Both the position numbers and the translations under genes were made by a program. This document shows, in pieces, positions 1 to 7,961 of a stretch of 61,350 nucleotides of DNA. The stretch covers positions 1 to 61,350 of the forward strand of contig NZ_JACJQV010000184.1 of assembly GCF_014696875.1 (NCBI RefSeq), in the 5' to 3' direction. The DNA comes from Microcystis wesenbergii FACHB-1317. GTDB lineage: Bacteria; Cyanobacteriota; Cyanobacteriia; Cyanobacteriales; Microcystaceae. The notes beneath the pieces were generated by a model, which saw only the letters and a list, made by a program, of their open reading frames with translations, was not told the DNA's origin and did no database searches. Positions within the stretch are counted from its first letter, which is position 1; each line of letters starts with the position of its first letter.

Positions 1-112
1 TAACTGATAACTGATAACTGATAACTGATAACTGATAACTGATAACTGATAACTGATAACTGATAACTGATAACTGATAACTGATAACTGATAACTGATA
101 ACTGATAACTGA
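1..112. repeat. TAACTGA heptanucleotide tandem array
   Basis: About 16 perfect head-to-tail copies of TAACTGA run from the window edge to the sequence CTGATTCAG, so the true left end is not visible. The same heptamer, often as its complement TCAGTTA, recurs near 9669-9705, 9870-9910, 11805-11857, 11980-12000, 17925-17993 and 43360-43405. Such short tandemly repeated heptamers are a known feature of Microcystis and some other cyanobacterial genomes. This array lies just beyond the 3' end of the neighbouring hydrolase gene. Confidence 0.95.
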
Positions 113-127
113 TTCAGTAAACCCTAC

Positions 128-1126
128 TTAAAAGACATTTTTGATTGCCTCGGCGAGTTTTTGACTAATTAAATCGTTACCGTCTCCACTGAGATGAATA
201 TTATCGCGATAGAGGGAATCAGGATGGGGATGTGCCTGAAAAATGGGCAGAAAATCTAGATAAAAAATCTGCTGGTTGCTGGTGAAATCTGCTAGTCTTT
301 GACGGGCTTTTAATTCATAATCTCGCCCCTGTTTTTGAGCTTCGCGAATGAGGGGGGTAATAGCGATAATTAAACGGGATTGATTAGCCTGAGCAAGGGC
401 TTGAATTTGGGCAAGAGCGGTTAAATTATTGCCTACTCGATCGCCCCCTTCTTGCACCGGTGGTAGGGGAGGATAACGCTTAAAATATCGATCGTATAAT
501 TCGATTAAAGCTAAAGCTGGCCGGCGATCGGGATAATTAATTTCTCGTCCCACCACCGCCGAACTAGGAGCTAAAGCGAACAGATCATCGGTGTTCATTA
601 ATAACACAATCACCTGAGATTCAAAGGAGCCGAAACGTCGCAGATAGGCCAATTGATTGCGCGGTCCCCACGAATTAGCCGAAGCATTGAGAACTTGCAC
701 CGAACCTCTCAGATTTTGGCCTAAATTTTTGGTGATTAAAGCAGCAATGGTCTCTTTTTGATCTGTCCACCAGGAGCCATTAGCGATCGAATCACCGATT
801 AACATGATTCTCGTCGTCTCTGGAGGCCGTTGGGGTGTAATCGGATCGCTGCGCATCGAATACTGATTAACGGCGATAAAATTGGAAAACCGGCGCGTTT
901 GTTGATTAGGAGCCAAAAGATAGCCAATTTCGGCATCAGCTTTGTAAATAAGCGGATTACCGAACCCGAAGACAATTCTTAAAATAGCCTCAAGGAGAAG
1001 GCCAAGGGCGAAAAGAACGCCTAGAATGATTAAAGACAGCCGAATGATACCAATTTCTAATAACACGGATAGATGAGAGTTCGCTAACTTATGATCCGAA
1101 AGTGTCTCATACTTTATCCATCTCAT
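128..1126 (-). CDS. SGNH/GDSL-type hydrolase, membrane anchored
   Basis: 332 aa. One hydrophobic segment lies at about residues 21-55, so the enzyme is probably anchored with its catalytic domain outside the cytoplasm. The SGNH blocks are visible: IGDSIANG with nucleophile Ser113, an Asn-containing strand near LLMNTD (about 175-181), and a C-terminal DNIH with Asp308 and His311 completing the triad. Family members are esterases, lipases or carbohydrate O-acetyl esterases; the substrate cannot be told from sequence. The ATG at 1126 leaves only 18 bp to the divergent small gene. An in-frame GTG at 1066, just before the membrane segment, is an alternative start. Confidence 0.85.
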   Translation of the reverse strand: MRWIKYETLSDHKLANSHLSVLLEIGIIRLSLIILGVLFALGLLLEAILRIVFGFGNPLIYKADAEIGYLLAPNQQTRRFSNFIAVNQYSMRSDPITPQRPPETTRIMLIGDSIANGSWWTDQKETIAALITKNLGQNLRGSVQVLNASANSWGPRNQLAYLRRFGSFESQVIVLLMNTDDLFALAPSSAVVGREINYPDRRPALALIELYDRYFKRYPPLPPVQEGGDRVGNNLTALAQIQALAQANQSRLIIAITPLIREAQKQGRDYELKARQRLADFTSNQQIFYLDFLPIFQAHPHPDSLYRDNIHLSGDGNDLISQKLAEAIKNVF

Positions 1127-1144
1127 GAAAAGGAGTTAAAAGCA

Positions 1145-1279
1145 ATGTCAGACTTAAATCGTGGCATCATGAAATTCGAGGGAGCCGATAAACCGGCAGT
1201 AGTGGCGATATCGTCGATTATCGTTATCGGTAGTATTATTGCTCTGATTCTTTGGGCAATGAAAGTCGCCTACATCTAG
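1145..1279 (+). CDS. 44-aa single-span membrane protein
   Basis: A very short gene with a strong ribosome-binding site (AAGGAG, about 9 nt before ATG 1145). A longer in-frame ATG at 1091 would run into the divergent hydrolase gene and is not preferred. The product has a charged N-terminus (MSDLNRGIMKFEGADKPAV) and one membrane helix of about 20 residues ending in WAMKVAYI. This resembles the build of small photosynthetic or thylakoid subunits, but I do not recognise the family and assign no function. It stands alone, followed by a miniature element at 1285. Confidence 0.75.
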   Translation: MSDLNRGIMKFEGADKPAVVAISSIIVIGSIIALILWAMKVAYI

Positions 1280-1284
1280 TTAAC

Positions 1285-1406
1285 TAAGTGGGTGGGTGGA
1301 ATTAAATATAAGATGAACGTAGGTTGGGTTGAAGCATGAAACCCAACGCCCGCTCATGTTACGCTACCGCTAACCCATCCTACAAATAATTGTGCCTCCC
1401 TACTTA
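1285..1406 (+). mobile_element. Family A miniature element, copy 1
   Basis: About 122 bp bounded by imperfect inverted ends (TAAGTGGGTGGGTGGAATTA on the left, TAATTGTGCCTCCCTACTTA on the right), with an inner palindrome built on GGTTGGGTTGAAGCATGAAACCCAACG. Nearly identical full copies lie at 11858-11979 (same orientation) and 23706-23827 (opposite). A core-only piece is at 9731-9765. It encodes nothing and looks like a non-autonomous MITE or REP-like element. It fills much of the 1280-1565 gap; the rest of that gap shows nothing recognisable. Confidence 0.85.
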
Positions 1407-1565
1407 GAATAATTTCCCTCACTTTTTGGCATCACTCGGTTTAAATTTCTGGCCATCACGATCTCACCTCTTGTCCCCTTGAGCCTGTAGGATAGGGTCA
1501 AGGGAGAAATTGCTAGTTCCCTCTATTGCGCTTGCTAGTCACACTCGACTCGAAACAGATCATCG

Positions 1566-3557
1566 ATGAGCAGATCAACTTCTGTTTTAACAGAACTGTT
1601 GCAGTTACTCCCCCAATGGCGATCGCAGATGTACTTCAAAGCATCCCTGACCGCGCTATCCCACGCCATGGAGGATCAGGTTTTAGCGGAAGACGATCAA
1701 CCGTTAGTGATTGCCAGTTTTCAGCGTGAGCGCTTTTATCGTCAAGAGGCCCATCGCTATCGACGCATTGCCCACAAAAGCGGGCAAGTTTATGTTTTGT
1801 CGGCCCCAGAAACCGATTTTAAGCATAGTTCCGACATTTACGAGACGATCGCTTTTCAACCAGAGGACAGTTTAGCCCAAGAATGGCATCTAGTGGTTAT
1901 CGGTGGCCATTATGCTAGTTGTTTAATCTGTCGGGAACGAACCCATCTGACAGCAGAGGGGGAAAATGGGGCAGCTATGGATAATAATCGCCGTTTTGAG
2001 GGGATTTGGACGAGCGATCGCCATGTAAGTCAACAGGCCGCCCAAATTCTTTTAAATCATATTCTCGATTATCGTCCTGAACTGGCGGACAAAATTAGAC
2101 GCGCTCAAGAAGAATACCTGATCTGTGAACTGACGGACAGGGATCATCAAGAGGAACCGGATCCCTTTGTCCAGCGATTGGTCACTTATTTGCAAGCGGG
2201 ACAGTATAAACTGCTGAAAGCCAATCGTTCCCTGGCATCGAAAGAACACAAAGAAAGACTGATCAACTCGGTGACAGCGGCGATCCGTCGTTCCCTCGAT
2301 CCAGAAGATATCCTCCAGGTGGCAGTGCGGAAATTGGGCGAGGGATTAGGGGTCTGTCGCTGCGTGGTCTATCGTTGTAAGGAAGCCGACATTAACGCCA
2401 CCATCGAACACGAATTTTTAAACCCTGGCATTACTTCCATCAAAGGACAAAAATGGCCCCTGAAAAATAACCCTCTTTTTCAGGAAGTGCTGGAATTGAG
2501 AGAATCCCTAAAAATCGAAGACGCTATTCACGATCCCCGTCTCCCCGGGGATTCCATTCAAAATCTGGTGCGGGAATGTTCCATCTATTCCTGGTTATTA
2601 GTACCGATTTTTTACCAAAGTCGTCTCTTGGGAATGTTGGAACTGCATCACTGTGGACCCTATACCACCACTTGGAAAAGCGAGGATGTCGCCCTTGTGG
2701 ACGCGGTGGCCACTCAAATCGGAGTCGCTCTCATTCAAGCAGAAGCCTACGCTAATTTACAGGATTTAAATGAACAATTAGCCGCCCTCGATCGCACTCG
2801 TTCTAATTTAGTCGCCATTACCGGCCACGAATTACGCACCCCCCTGTCCACCATTCAAGTCTGTCTAGAAAGTTTGGCCTCGGAACCGGATATGCCGGCG
2901 GAAATGCGCCAAATTATGCTTGATACTGCTCTGAAAGATGCGGAACGAATGCGTAAATTAATCCAAGATTTTTTAACTCTTTCTCGGTTAGAAAGTGGCC
3001 GGGTTAATTGGAATCCCGAAGCTTTATCTTTATCGGAATGTGTGGAATTAGCCATCAGTCACGTTCACTCCCGCAATCTCGACAACGAAAATCCAAAAAT
3101 TAGCAATCTTGTCCCCCCTAATCTGCCCTTTGTTTTAGCCGATGGCGAGTGGTTAGTGGAATTACTCTCCAAACTTCTCGATAATGCCTGTAAGTTTACC
3201 GGTCGCGAGGGAAATGTCTCGATCGAAGTCGCTTCGGGAAAACCAAAAACTCTAGAAGTAACCATTTCTGACACCGGACGCGGGATCGAACCCAATCGTT
3301 TAGAACAGGTTTTCGATCGCTTTTACCAAGAGGAAGGGGCCCTGCGACGCAGTGCTGGGGGAACCGGTTTAGGACTGGCTATCTGTCGTCAGATCGTTAA
3401 TGGTTGGGGCGGCGAAATTTGGGCAGAATCTAGGGGCAAAAATCACGGCAGTCAGTTTCATTTTACTATTCCAATATTTAAAGATAAAACTAATGATAAT
3501 CCCCCAAATACCGCTCCGAAAAAATCTTCCCGTCGTCCTGCCAGTAAACGTAAATAG
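1566..3557 (+). CDS. DICT-GAF sensor histidine kinase
   Basis: 663 aa, soluble. The N-terminal ~170 residues resemble the DICT sensory domain found in cyanobacterial two-component proteins. A GAF domain spans about 235-395. A HisKA dimerisation domain contains the H-box TGHELRTP with phospho-acceptor His421. A HATPase_c domain follows at about 520-640, with N box LLDNACKF, G1 DTGRGIEP and G2 GGTGLGLAI. The C-terminus is a short basic tail. It should autophosphorylate in response to an unknown cytoplasmic signal. No response regulator is adjacent, so its partner is encoded elsewhere. The frame-shifted ORF over its first 200 bp is a shadow. Confidence 0.9.
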   Translation: MSRSTSVLTELLQLLPQWRSQMYFKASLTALSHAMEDQVLAEDDQPLVIASFQRERFYRQEAHRYRRIAHKSGQVYVLSAPETDFKHSSDIYETIAFQPEDSLAQEWHLVVIGGHYASCLICRERTHLTAEGENGAAMDNNRRFEGIWTSDRHVSQQAAQILLNHILDYRPELADKIRRAQEEYLICELTDRDHQEEPDPFVQRLVTYLQAGQYKLLKANRSLASKEHKERLINSVTAAIRRSLDPEDILQVAVRKLGEGLGVCRCVVYRCKEADINATIEHEFLNPGITSIKGQKWPLKNNPLFQEVLELRESLKIEDAIHDPRLPGDSIQNLVRECSIYSWLLVPIFYQSRLLGMLELHHCGPYTTTWKSEDVALVDAVATQIGVALIQAEAYANLQDLNEQLAALDRTRSNLVAITGHELRTPLSTIQVCLESLASEPDMPAEMRQIMLDTALKDAERMRKLIQDFLTLSRLESGRVNWNPEALSLSECVELAISHVHSRNLDNENPKISNLVPPNLPFVLADGEWLVELLSKLLDNACKFTGREGNVSIEVASGKPKTLEVTISDTGRGIEPNRLEQVFDRFYQEEGALRRSAGGTGLGLAICRQIVNGWGGEIWAESRGKNHGSQFHFTIPIFKDKTNDNPPNTAPKKSSRRPASKRK

Positions 3558-3719
3558 CGGCCAGTTGCCCGTTTAGTTTTGGCTCTTTACTCGTGACTTC
3601 CTATTCCGTTTCTTCATCAAAAACTAAACAAAAAAGCATTAAAAAAGAAGCATCCAATCCCCAGGATATATAATAAACTTAAAAGAGTAATCAATTAGTC
3701 GTTTTTAGGTGAAAAAATT

Positions 3720-4925
3720 ATGGGACGTGCCAAGAGAGTGGTTTTAGCTTATTCCGGAGGAGTCGATACTTCCGTCTGTATTCCCTATCTCAAACAGGAA
3801 TGGGGAGTAGAAGAAGTGATTACCCTAGCCGCCGATTTAGGACAGGGAGACGAATTAGGACCAATTCAAGAAAAGGCTCTGCGCTGCGGAGCGATCGAAT
3901 CCTTAGTAGTCAATGCTCAGGAAGAATTCGTCAAAGAATACGCTTTTCCCTCAATTCAAGCTAATGCTCTCTACGAAAATCGTTATCCCCTTTCTACCGC
4001 CCTGGCTCGTCCTTTAATCGCTAAATTATTAGTAGAGGCCGCCGAGAAATACGGGGCCGATGCCGTCGCTCACGGTTGCACCGGCAAAGGTAACGATCAA
4101 GTGCGTTTTGATGTGGGCATTATGGCCCTCAATCCTAGTTTAAAAGTTCTCGCTCCCGCCAGGGAATGGGGCATGAGTCGGGAAGAAACCATCGCCTACG
4201 GGGAAAAATTCGGGATCGAGTCTCCTGTGAAAAAATCCTCGCCTTTTAGTATCGATCGTAACCTGTTGGGGCGCAGTATTGAAGCCGGTCCTTTGGAAGA
4301 TCCGATGACGGAACCCCCGGAAGAAATCTATTTAATGACCAAAGCGATCGCCGATACTCCCAACGAGCCGGAATACGTCGATATTGGTTTTAATCAGGGA
4401 ATTCCCGTCAGTTTAAACGGAGAAAATCTCGCTCCCGTCACGCTCATTAGTCAATTAAATGACCTAGTGGGTAAACACGGTGTTGGTCGGTTAGATATGA
4501 TCGAAAACCGGGTAGTGGGAATTAAATCGCGAGAAATTTATGAGGCCCCAGCTTTATTAGTTTTAATTGATGCTCACCGGGACTTAGAAAGTTTAACTTT
4601 AACTGGAGATGTTACCCAATATAAACGGGGAATTGAAGATACCTACGGACAGTTAATTTATAAAGGATTGTGGTACAGTCCCTTAAAGGAAGCGATCGAT
4701 GCTTTTATCCTCAAAACCCAAGAACAGGTAACGGGATCGGTGCGAGTCAAACTGTTTAAAGGTAACGCTAAAGTGGTCGGTCGTCAGTCAGTCAATTCTA
4801 TCTATTCTCCCGATTTAGCTACCTACGGGGCCGAGGATCAATTTGATCATAAAGCTGCCGAAGGTTTCATCTATGTTTGGGGATTACCCAGCAAGGTTTG
4901 GGCCGAAAAAACTAGAGGGAAGTAA
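3720..4925 (+). CDS. argG: Argininosuccinate synthase
   Basis: 401 aa, normal family length. It catalyses ATP-dependent condensation of citrulline and aspartate to argininosuccinate in arginine biosynthesis. The N-terminal PP-loop is AYSGGVDTS (residues 9-17). The family block ending in [13 protein letters not shown] is present, as is the [15 protein letters not shown] segment typical of class I ArgG. The gene stands alone and is preceded by about 160 bp of A+T-rich DNA that could hold the promoter. The downstream DNA is a G/C-run palindromic repeat cluster. Confidence 0.97.
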   Translation: MGRAKRVVLAYSGGVDTSVCIPYLKQEWGVEEVITLAADLGQGDELGPIQEKALRCGAIESLVVNAQEEFVKEYAFPSIQANALYENRYPLSTALARPLIAKLLVEAAEKYGADAVAHGCTGKGNDQVRFDVGIMALNPSLKVLAPAREWGMSREETIAYGEKFGIESPVKKSSPFSIDRNLLGRSIEAGPLEDPMTEPPEEIYLMTKAIADTPNEPEYVDIGFNQGIPVSLNGENLAPVTLISQLNDLVGKHGVGRLDMIENRVVGIKSREIYEAPALLVLIDAHRDLESLTLTGDVTQYKRGIEDTYGQLIYKGLWYSPLKEAIDAFILKTQEQVTGSVRVKLFKGNAKVVGRQSVNSIYSPDLATYGAEDQFDHKAAEGFIYVWGLPSKVWAEKTRGK

Positions 4926-4959
4926 TCAACAATTCTCCCCTAAGTAAGTGGGTGTTAAT

Positions 4960-5150
4960 TCAGATCCCCCCAGCGATCAACACCCCCCTTATCAAGGGGG
5001 GCAGGGGGGATCAACACCCCCCTTATCAAGGGGGGCAGGGGGGATCAACACCCCCCTTATTAAGGTAGGGTTGATTCATGAATCAATCCCCAAGGTAGGG
5101 TTAATTCATGAATTAACCCTACTATGGGGGCAGGGGGGATCAGCACCCTT
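4960..5150. repeat. Direct-repeat cluster with G-run hairpins
   Basis: Near-identical units of about 33 bp (GATCAACACCCCCCTTATC followed by AAGGGGGGCAGGG) are tandem from about 4976 to 5050. Each can fold on its own because CCCCCCTTAT pairs with the A/T-centred GGGGGG. Next come two palindromes based on GTTGATTCATGAATCAA and GTTAATTCATGAATTAAC. The same building blocks recur at 27742-27836 and 32296-32418. The cluster follows argG and could act as a transcription stop. The ORF running across it is low complexity and not a gene. Confidence 0.8.
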
Positions 5151-5167
5151 ATAAAATTAAATATAAA

Positions 5168-5438
5168 GATGTTGAATTTTTGCTGATTTAGCAGCAGAAA
5201 GACCTCTGGCTGCTGAAAGAAATGGACGTAAAATTGTTGTGGAAATCAAAAGCTTTTTAATACTAAATCTGAGTAACGCACAGAAAACGGGTTTCTCCGA
5301 GAAACCCGTTTTCTACTCATGCACTCATGCAAAAAGGGGAATAAATAATCAGTCTTTAATAACCAGATTTAGTATAAGTCCCTAGCTTTAGGACAGTATA
5401 TTTTATATCGAAATTTAATCAGTCTTCCTGTGAGTTAA
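5168..5438 (+). pseudogene. xisH-like gene remnant split by a MITE
   Basis: Reading 5179-5260 gives FADLAAERPLAAERNGRKIV then VEIKSF, which closely resembles XisH, the fdxN-element excision-controlling factor family. The preceding DVEF (5168 onward) sits one frame away, so there is a frameshift near 5180. After the inserted element (5261-5374) the sequence resumes as ALGQYILYRNLI, the next conserved XisH block, then stops at 5438. The start and the C-terminal third are missing. No xisI partner is seen. In Microcystis xisH/xisI pairs are scattered accessory genes, so this is a decayed copy, not part of nitrogen fixation. Confidence 0.75.
5261..5374 (+). mobile_element. Family B MITE inserted in xisH remnant
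   Basis: 114 bp with perfect 9-bp terminal inverted repeats, TACTAAATC and GATTTAGTA, flanked on each side by TAA as a likely target duplication. Inside is a near-perfect hairpin, AGAAAACGGGTTTCTC paired with GAGAAACCCGTTTTCT, and then an ACTCATGCACTCATGC direct repeat. Other copies or pieces lie at 6027-6119, 39126-39231, about 43300-43338, 49556-49621 and 56655-56725. It has no coding capacity. A 3-bp T-N-A duplication would fit mobilisation by an IS5-type transposase elsewhere in the genome; this is inference. Confidence 0.85.
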
Positions 5439-5587
5439 GTTATCGGTAAATCTTGCCTCGAAATCTGAGGTTGATAAAAGAAGCTTAAAGGAGCTATTCT
5501 GTTACTTTTGAACCAGTTTATCCCTATGGGTAACAAGAATTTGAGCTATAATCATAATATCTCTATAACCCCACATAAAAAAGGCTT

Positions 5588-5974
5588 ATGGCCATTTCAA
5601 TTACTTTAACCCTACCTGATGAGATTTTTAATCTAGCTCAATCCTTAGCCCATTCAATTAACCGTGATCTTAATGATATATTAGTAGAAGCGATCGCTTT
5701 TTCTATTAGTCCCAATTATCAAGGCGAAAAAATCTCATCCCTAAATTCATTATCAGATGAAGAAATTATCAAATTAACTCAATTACAAATGGCATCAGAA
5801 CAGGATCAAAGATTAAGCGAGTTGCTCAATCAACAACAAGAGGGGGATTTATCAACCTTTGAAAATAGGGAACTTTGGTCATTGATGCAAATTTATCAAA
5901 TAAACTTGTTAAAGAAGGCACAAGGATTAAATGAAGCGGTTAAAAGAGGATTAATTTCACCATTAGAAGCATGA
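5588..5974 (+). CDS. Antitoxin-like protein paired with HNH remnant
   Basis: 128 aa, no membrane segment, rich in Gln, Leu and Ser. The N-terminus (MAISITLTLPDEIFNLAQSL) resembles a DNA-binding antitoxin start, in which a short beta strand precedes helices. I do not recognise a named domain. Its stop overlaps by 4 bp (ATGA) the start of a short ORF that begins like cyanobacterial HNH endonucleases, so the two were translationally coupled. In related genomes such small proteins commonly precede an HNH endonuclease gene. Here the partner has been destroyed by a MITE, leaving this gene without its mate. Confidence 0.65.
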   Translation: MAISITLTLPDEIFNLAQSLAHSINRDLNDILVEAIAFSISPNYQGEKISSLNSLSDEEIIKLTQLQMASEQDQRLSELLNQQQEGDLSTFENRELWSLMQIYQINLLKKAQGLNEAVKRGLISPLEA

Positions 5975-6045
5975 ATCCTAGCCCTATTCCCGACTATATT
6001 AAAGATAAAATTCGCCAACAAGCTAATACTAAATCTGGTTATTAA
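5971..6045 (+). pseudogene. 5' remnant of HNH endonuclease gene
   Basis: The first residues (MNPSPIPDYIKDKIRQQAN) match the start of a common cyanobacterial HNH endonuclease that normally continues into a Cys-rich CGYC segment. After RQQA the family B element at 6027 takes over and the frame ends at 6045. Joining the flanks across the element with one TAA copy gives AAT TGC then GATTGTCGGTATTCCTG, which still resembles the N-C-R-C-G-Y-C-L stretch but carries indels. The rest of the enzyme (the HNH motif itself) is not recognisable downstream. The start overlaps the upstream stop as ATGA. Confidence 0.65.
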
Positions 6046-6119
6046 AAACTGATTATTTATTCCCCCTTTTGCATGAGGTTCTCTCCTTTATAAGTAGCCT
6101 ATACTCAACGGATTTAGTA
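6027..6119 (+). mobile_element. Family B MITE inserted in HNH gene
   Basis: 93 bp with the same terminal inverted repeats (TACTAAATC and GATTTAGTA) and TAA on both flanks as the copy at 5261. The inner part is shortened and lacks the AGAAAACGGG hairpin, keeping only the ACTGATTATTTATTCCCCCTTTT stretch and a unique middle. It interrupts the HNH-like reading frame. From 6120 to the PEP-CTERM gene at 6432 there is only A+T-rich DNA with decayed HNH sequence near its left end and a run of nine C residues near 6352-6361. Confidence 0.8.
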
Positions 6120-6431
6120 TAATTGCTGATTGTCGGTATTCCTGCAAATGTAAGATGCACCAGGTCAATTTATTGCGGGGGAACCTAGGAGCGAAGGTGA
6201 TCATTTCGGTCAAAGAAACTAAGTAGAGGTAGAACCTCGCTTATCTGCATTCCAAGCTATAACCTTACAACGAGTCAAAAATATTTATATAACCCAAAAC
6301 TATTTTAAATATAAAAATCAATAAAAAATTATGATTAAATAACCCTTGACTTCCCCCCCCCTTGTGATAGCTTGTGTTGCATGATATTGGCGCAAAACTA
6401 GCGTTAAATATGACCATATTTCTGTCCTATT

Positions 6432-7145
6432 ATGGCCATCAAATCCATGAAAAAATTACTGACAATTTTAACCCCCTTGACTCTGATGGGGTTAGCTGGG
6501 GTTACTCCTGCTCAAGCGGCAATAGTAGCTGGTTGGAACTCATTTCCTGCTTCTACGGCAATCTATCCCAAAGCGGCGGATACTGTAGGTGCGAATATAA
6601 CCAGCACTGGGTTAAACACCGCCGGGATAACTCGGGTTTTCAATACTGTTTCCTTCCGTTTGGGTGGTCTTCCTAACCCATGGAATACAACTAGCACTGT
6701 TAATACCAACCAATACGTGGAATTTGCCGTGCAACCAGCTGCAGGTTTTCAAGTCGATTTTACTAACTTGCAACTCAATGCGTCGCGGAATAATCCGGGC
6801 GTTCTAGATTTAGTCTTGCGCTCTAGTGTTGATGGGTTCACCAATAATTTAGGGACACAAGTTAGCCTAACAAATAGCTTTAATACCTACAGCTTTGATC
6901 TAAGCAGTTTAGCACCCCAAACCGGCCCGGTACAGTTCCGTCTCTATGGACTGAATGCTTCTGGACCTGGTGTCTTGTTCATTGCTAATAACTCCACTAA
7001 TGTTGCCGGGGGTGGGTTTGTGGCTCTTAATGGGGATATTACTCCTACTGGTGGCGGTGCTGTATCAACCCCCGAACCTAGTGGTATAGTGAGTTTAATC
7101 GCTGTTGGTGCGTTGGGTGCCGCTTCCCTTCGTCGTCGGGGATAA
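6432..7145 (+). CDS. PEP-CTERM sorted exported protein
   Basis: 237 aa. The N-terminus has a Sec signal peptide: basic KSMKK, a hydrophobic core, and cleavage predicted after AQA (about residue 29). The body is rich in Asn, Thr, Ser and Gly, with beta-strand character. The C-terminus carries the PEP-CTERM tripartite signal: STPEPSG, a hydrophobic stretch, and a basic end (LRRRG). Such proteins are thought to be processed by an exosortase during export and to join the extracellular matrix. No exosortase is nearby. The ATG at 6447, directly before the two-lysine run, is an equally plausible start. Confidence 0.85.
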   Translation: MAIKSMKKLLTILTPLTLMGLAGVTPAQAAIVAGWNSFPASTAIYPKAADTVGANITSTGLNTAGITRVFNTVSFRLGGLPNPWNTTSTVNTNQYVEFAVQPAAGFQVDFTNLQLNASRNNPGVLDLVLRSSVDGFTNNLGTQVSLTNSFNTYSFDLSSLAPQTGPVQFRLYGLNASGPGVLFIANNSTNVAGGGFVALNGDITPTGGGAVSTPEPSGIVSLIAVGALGAASLRRRG

Positions 7146-7230
7146 ATTATCCTTGGCAGGGGCAACTACAGAGGGGTTGCCCCGAAATGCTATCATCAAT
7201 TTTAGATTTGATCACCAGTTAATCAACATT

Positions 7231-7452
7231 ATGTCATACAAAGATATTATTACCATAGAACCGGGAAAAAGGAGCGGAAAACCTTGCATTAGAGGAATGA
7301 GAATTACTGTTTATGATGTTCTCTCCTATCTGGCTTCGGGAATGACTTATGAGGAAATTTTAGAAGATTTTCCTTACTTAACCAAGGCGGATATTTTAGC
7401 CTGTTTGAGTTATGCCGCCGAGCGTGAACGTCAAACCATTTTAGTTAACTAA
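7231..7452 (+). CDS. DUF433 antitoxin
   Basis: 73 aa from ATG 7231. The longer frame from 7105 overlaps the PEP-CTERM gene and is not family-like. The typical DUF433 signature is present: I.IEPGKRSGKPCIRGMRIT, then the helix-turn-helix-like SYLASGMTYEEILEDFPYL and a D(I)LACLSYAAE tail. DUF433 proteins are the antitoxin partners of DUF5615 PIN-like proteins. The stop overlaps the next start by one base (TAATG), so the two are translationally coupled. The antitoxin probably binds its own promoter, as is usual for type II modules. Confidence 0.88.
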   Translation: MSYKDIITIEPGKRSGKPCIRGMRITVYDVLSYLASGMTYEEILEDFPYLTKADILACLSYAAERERQTILVN

Positions 7453-7784
7453 TGAAGTTACTTTTTGATCACAATTTATCACCTCGTTTAGTTAGTCTAT
7501 TAGTTGATATTTATCCCGATTCTAATCATCTTTACTTGCTGGGATTAGACCAAGAATCTGATTATTATGTCTGGGAAATCGCTAAAATACAAGACTATAT
7601 TATTGTCACTAAAGATTCTGATTTTAATGAATTACTAATTTTTAAAGGTTTTCCGCATAAAGTAATTTGGATTCGTTTGGGAAATTGCTCTACTAAAACT
7701 ATAGAATCATTATTAAGAGATAACTACGAAGCTATTTTATCTTTTGAGCAAGATCAAAATCTTGGTATCATCGCTTTATCCTAA
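7452..7784 (+). CDS. DUF5615 PIN-like toxin
   Basis: 110 aa. It begins MKLLFDHNLSPRL, the usual DUF5615 start with the first acidic PIN-type residue. It continues with a TKDSDFNEL acidic motif and PHKVIWIRLGN, all in the order seen in this PIN-like ribonuclease family. It is predicted to be a nuclease neutralised by the DUF433 protein immediately upstream. All recognisable acidic residues are in place, so there is no sign of inactivation. A second module of the same type lies convergently at 7962-8623. Confidence 0.88.
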   Translation: MKLLFDHNLSPRLVSLLVDIYPDSNHLYLLGLDQESDYYVWEIAKIQDYIIVTKDSDFNELLIFKGFPHKVIWIRLGNCSTKTIESLLRDNYEAILSFEQDQNLGIIALS

Positions 7785-7961
7785 TCCTTTGAGAGCAGAG
7801 CAAGTGTTCGCTTGTTTACATTCCTGTGGGGAGGGTTATTGCGCGGCACTATAGGAGCGAAGGAAATAATTAGGGTTTGCGGCAAAAAGTTTCAACGCCT
7901 ATCCTTAGAATTGGGAAGGGGGGATCATTTGAATTAAACTAAATTTTATCATCAACAAAAA

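Noticed and set aside
4948-5154. 68-aa ORF after argG
   Set aside because: It is made of the GATCAACACCCCCC repeat and encodes only low-complexity Gly/Pro/Ser text; no ribosome-binding site.
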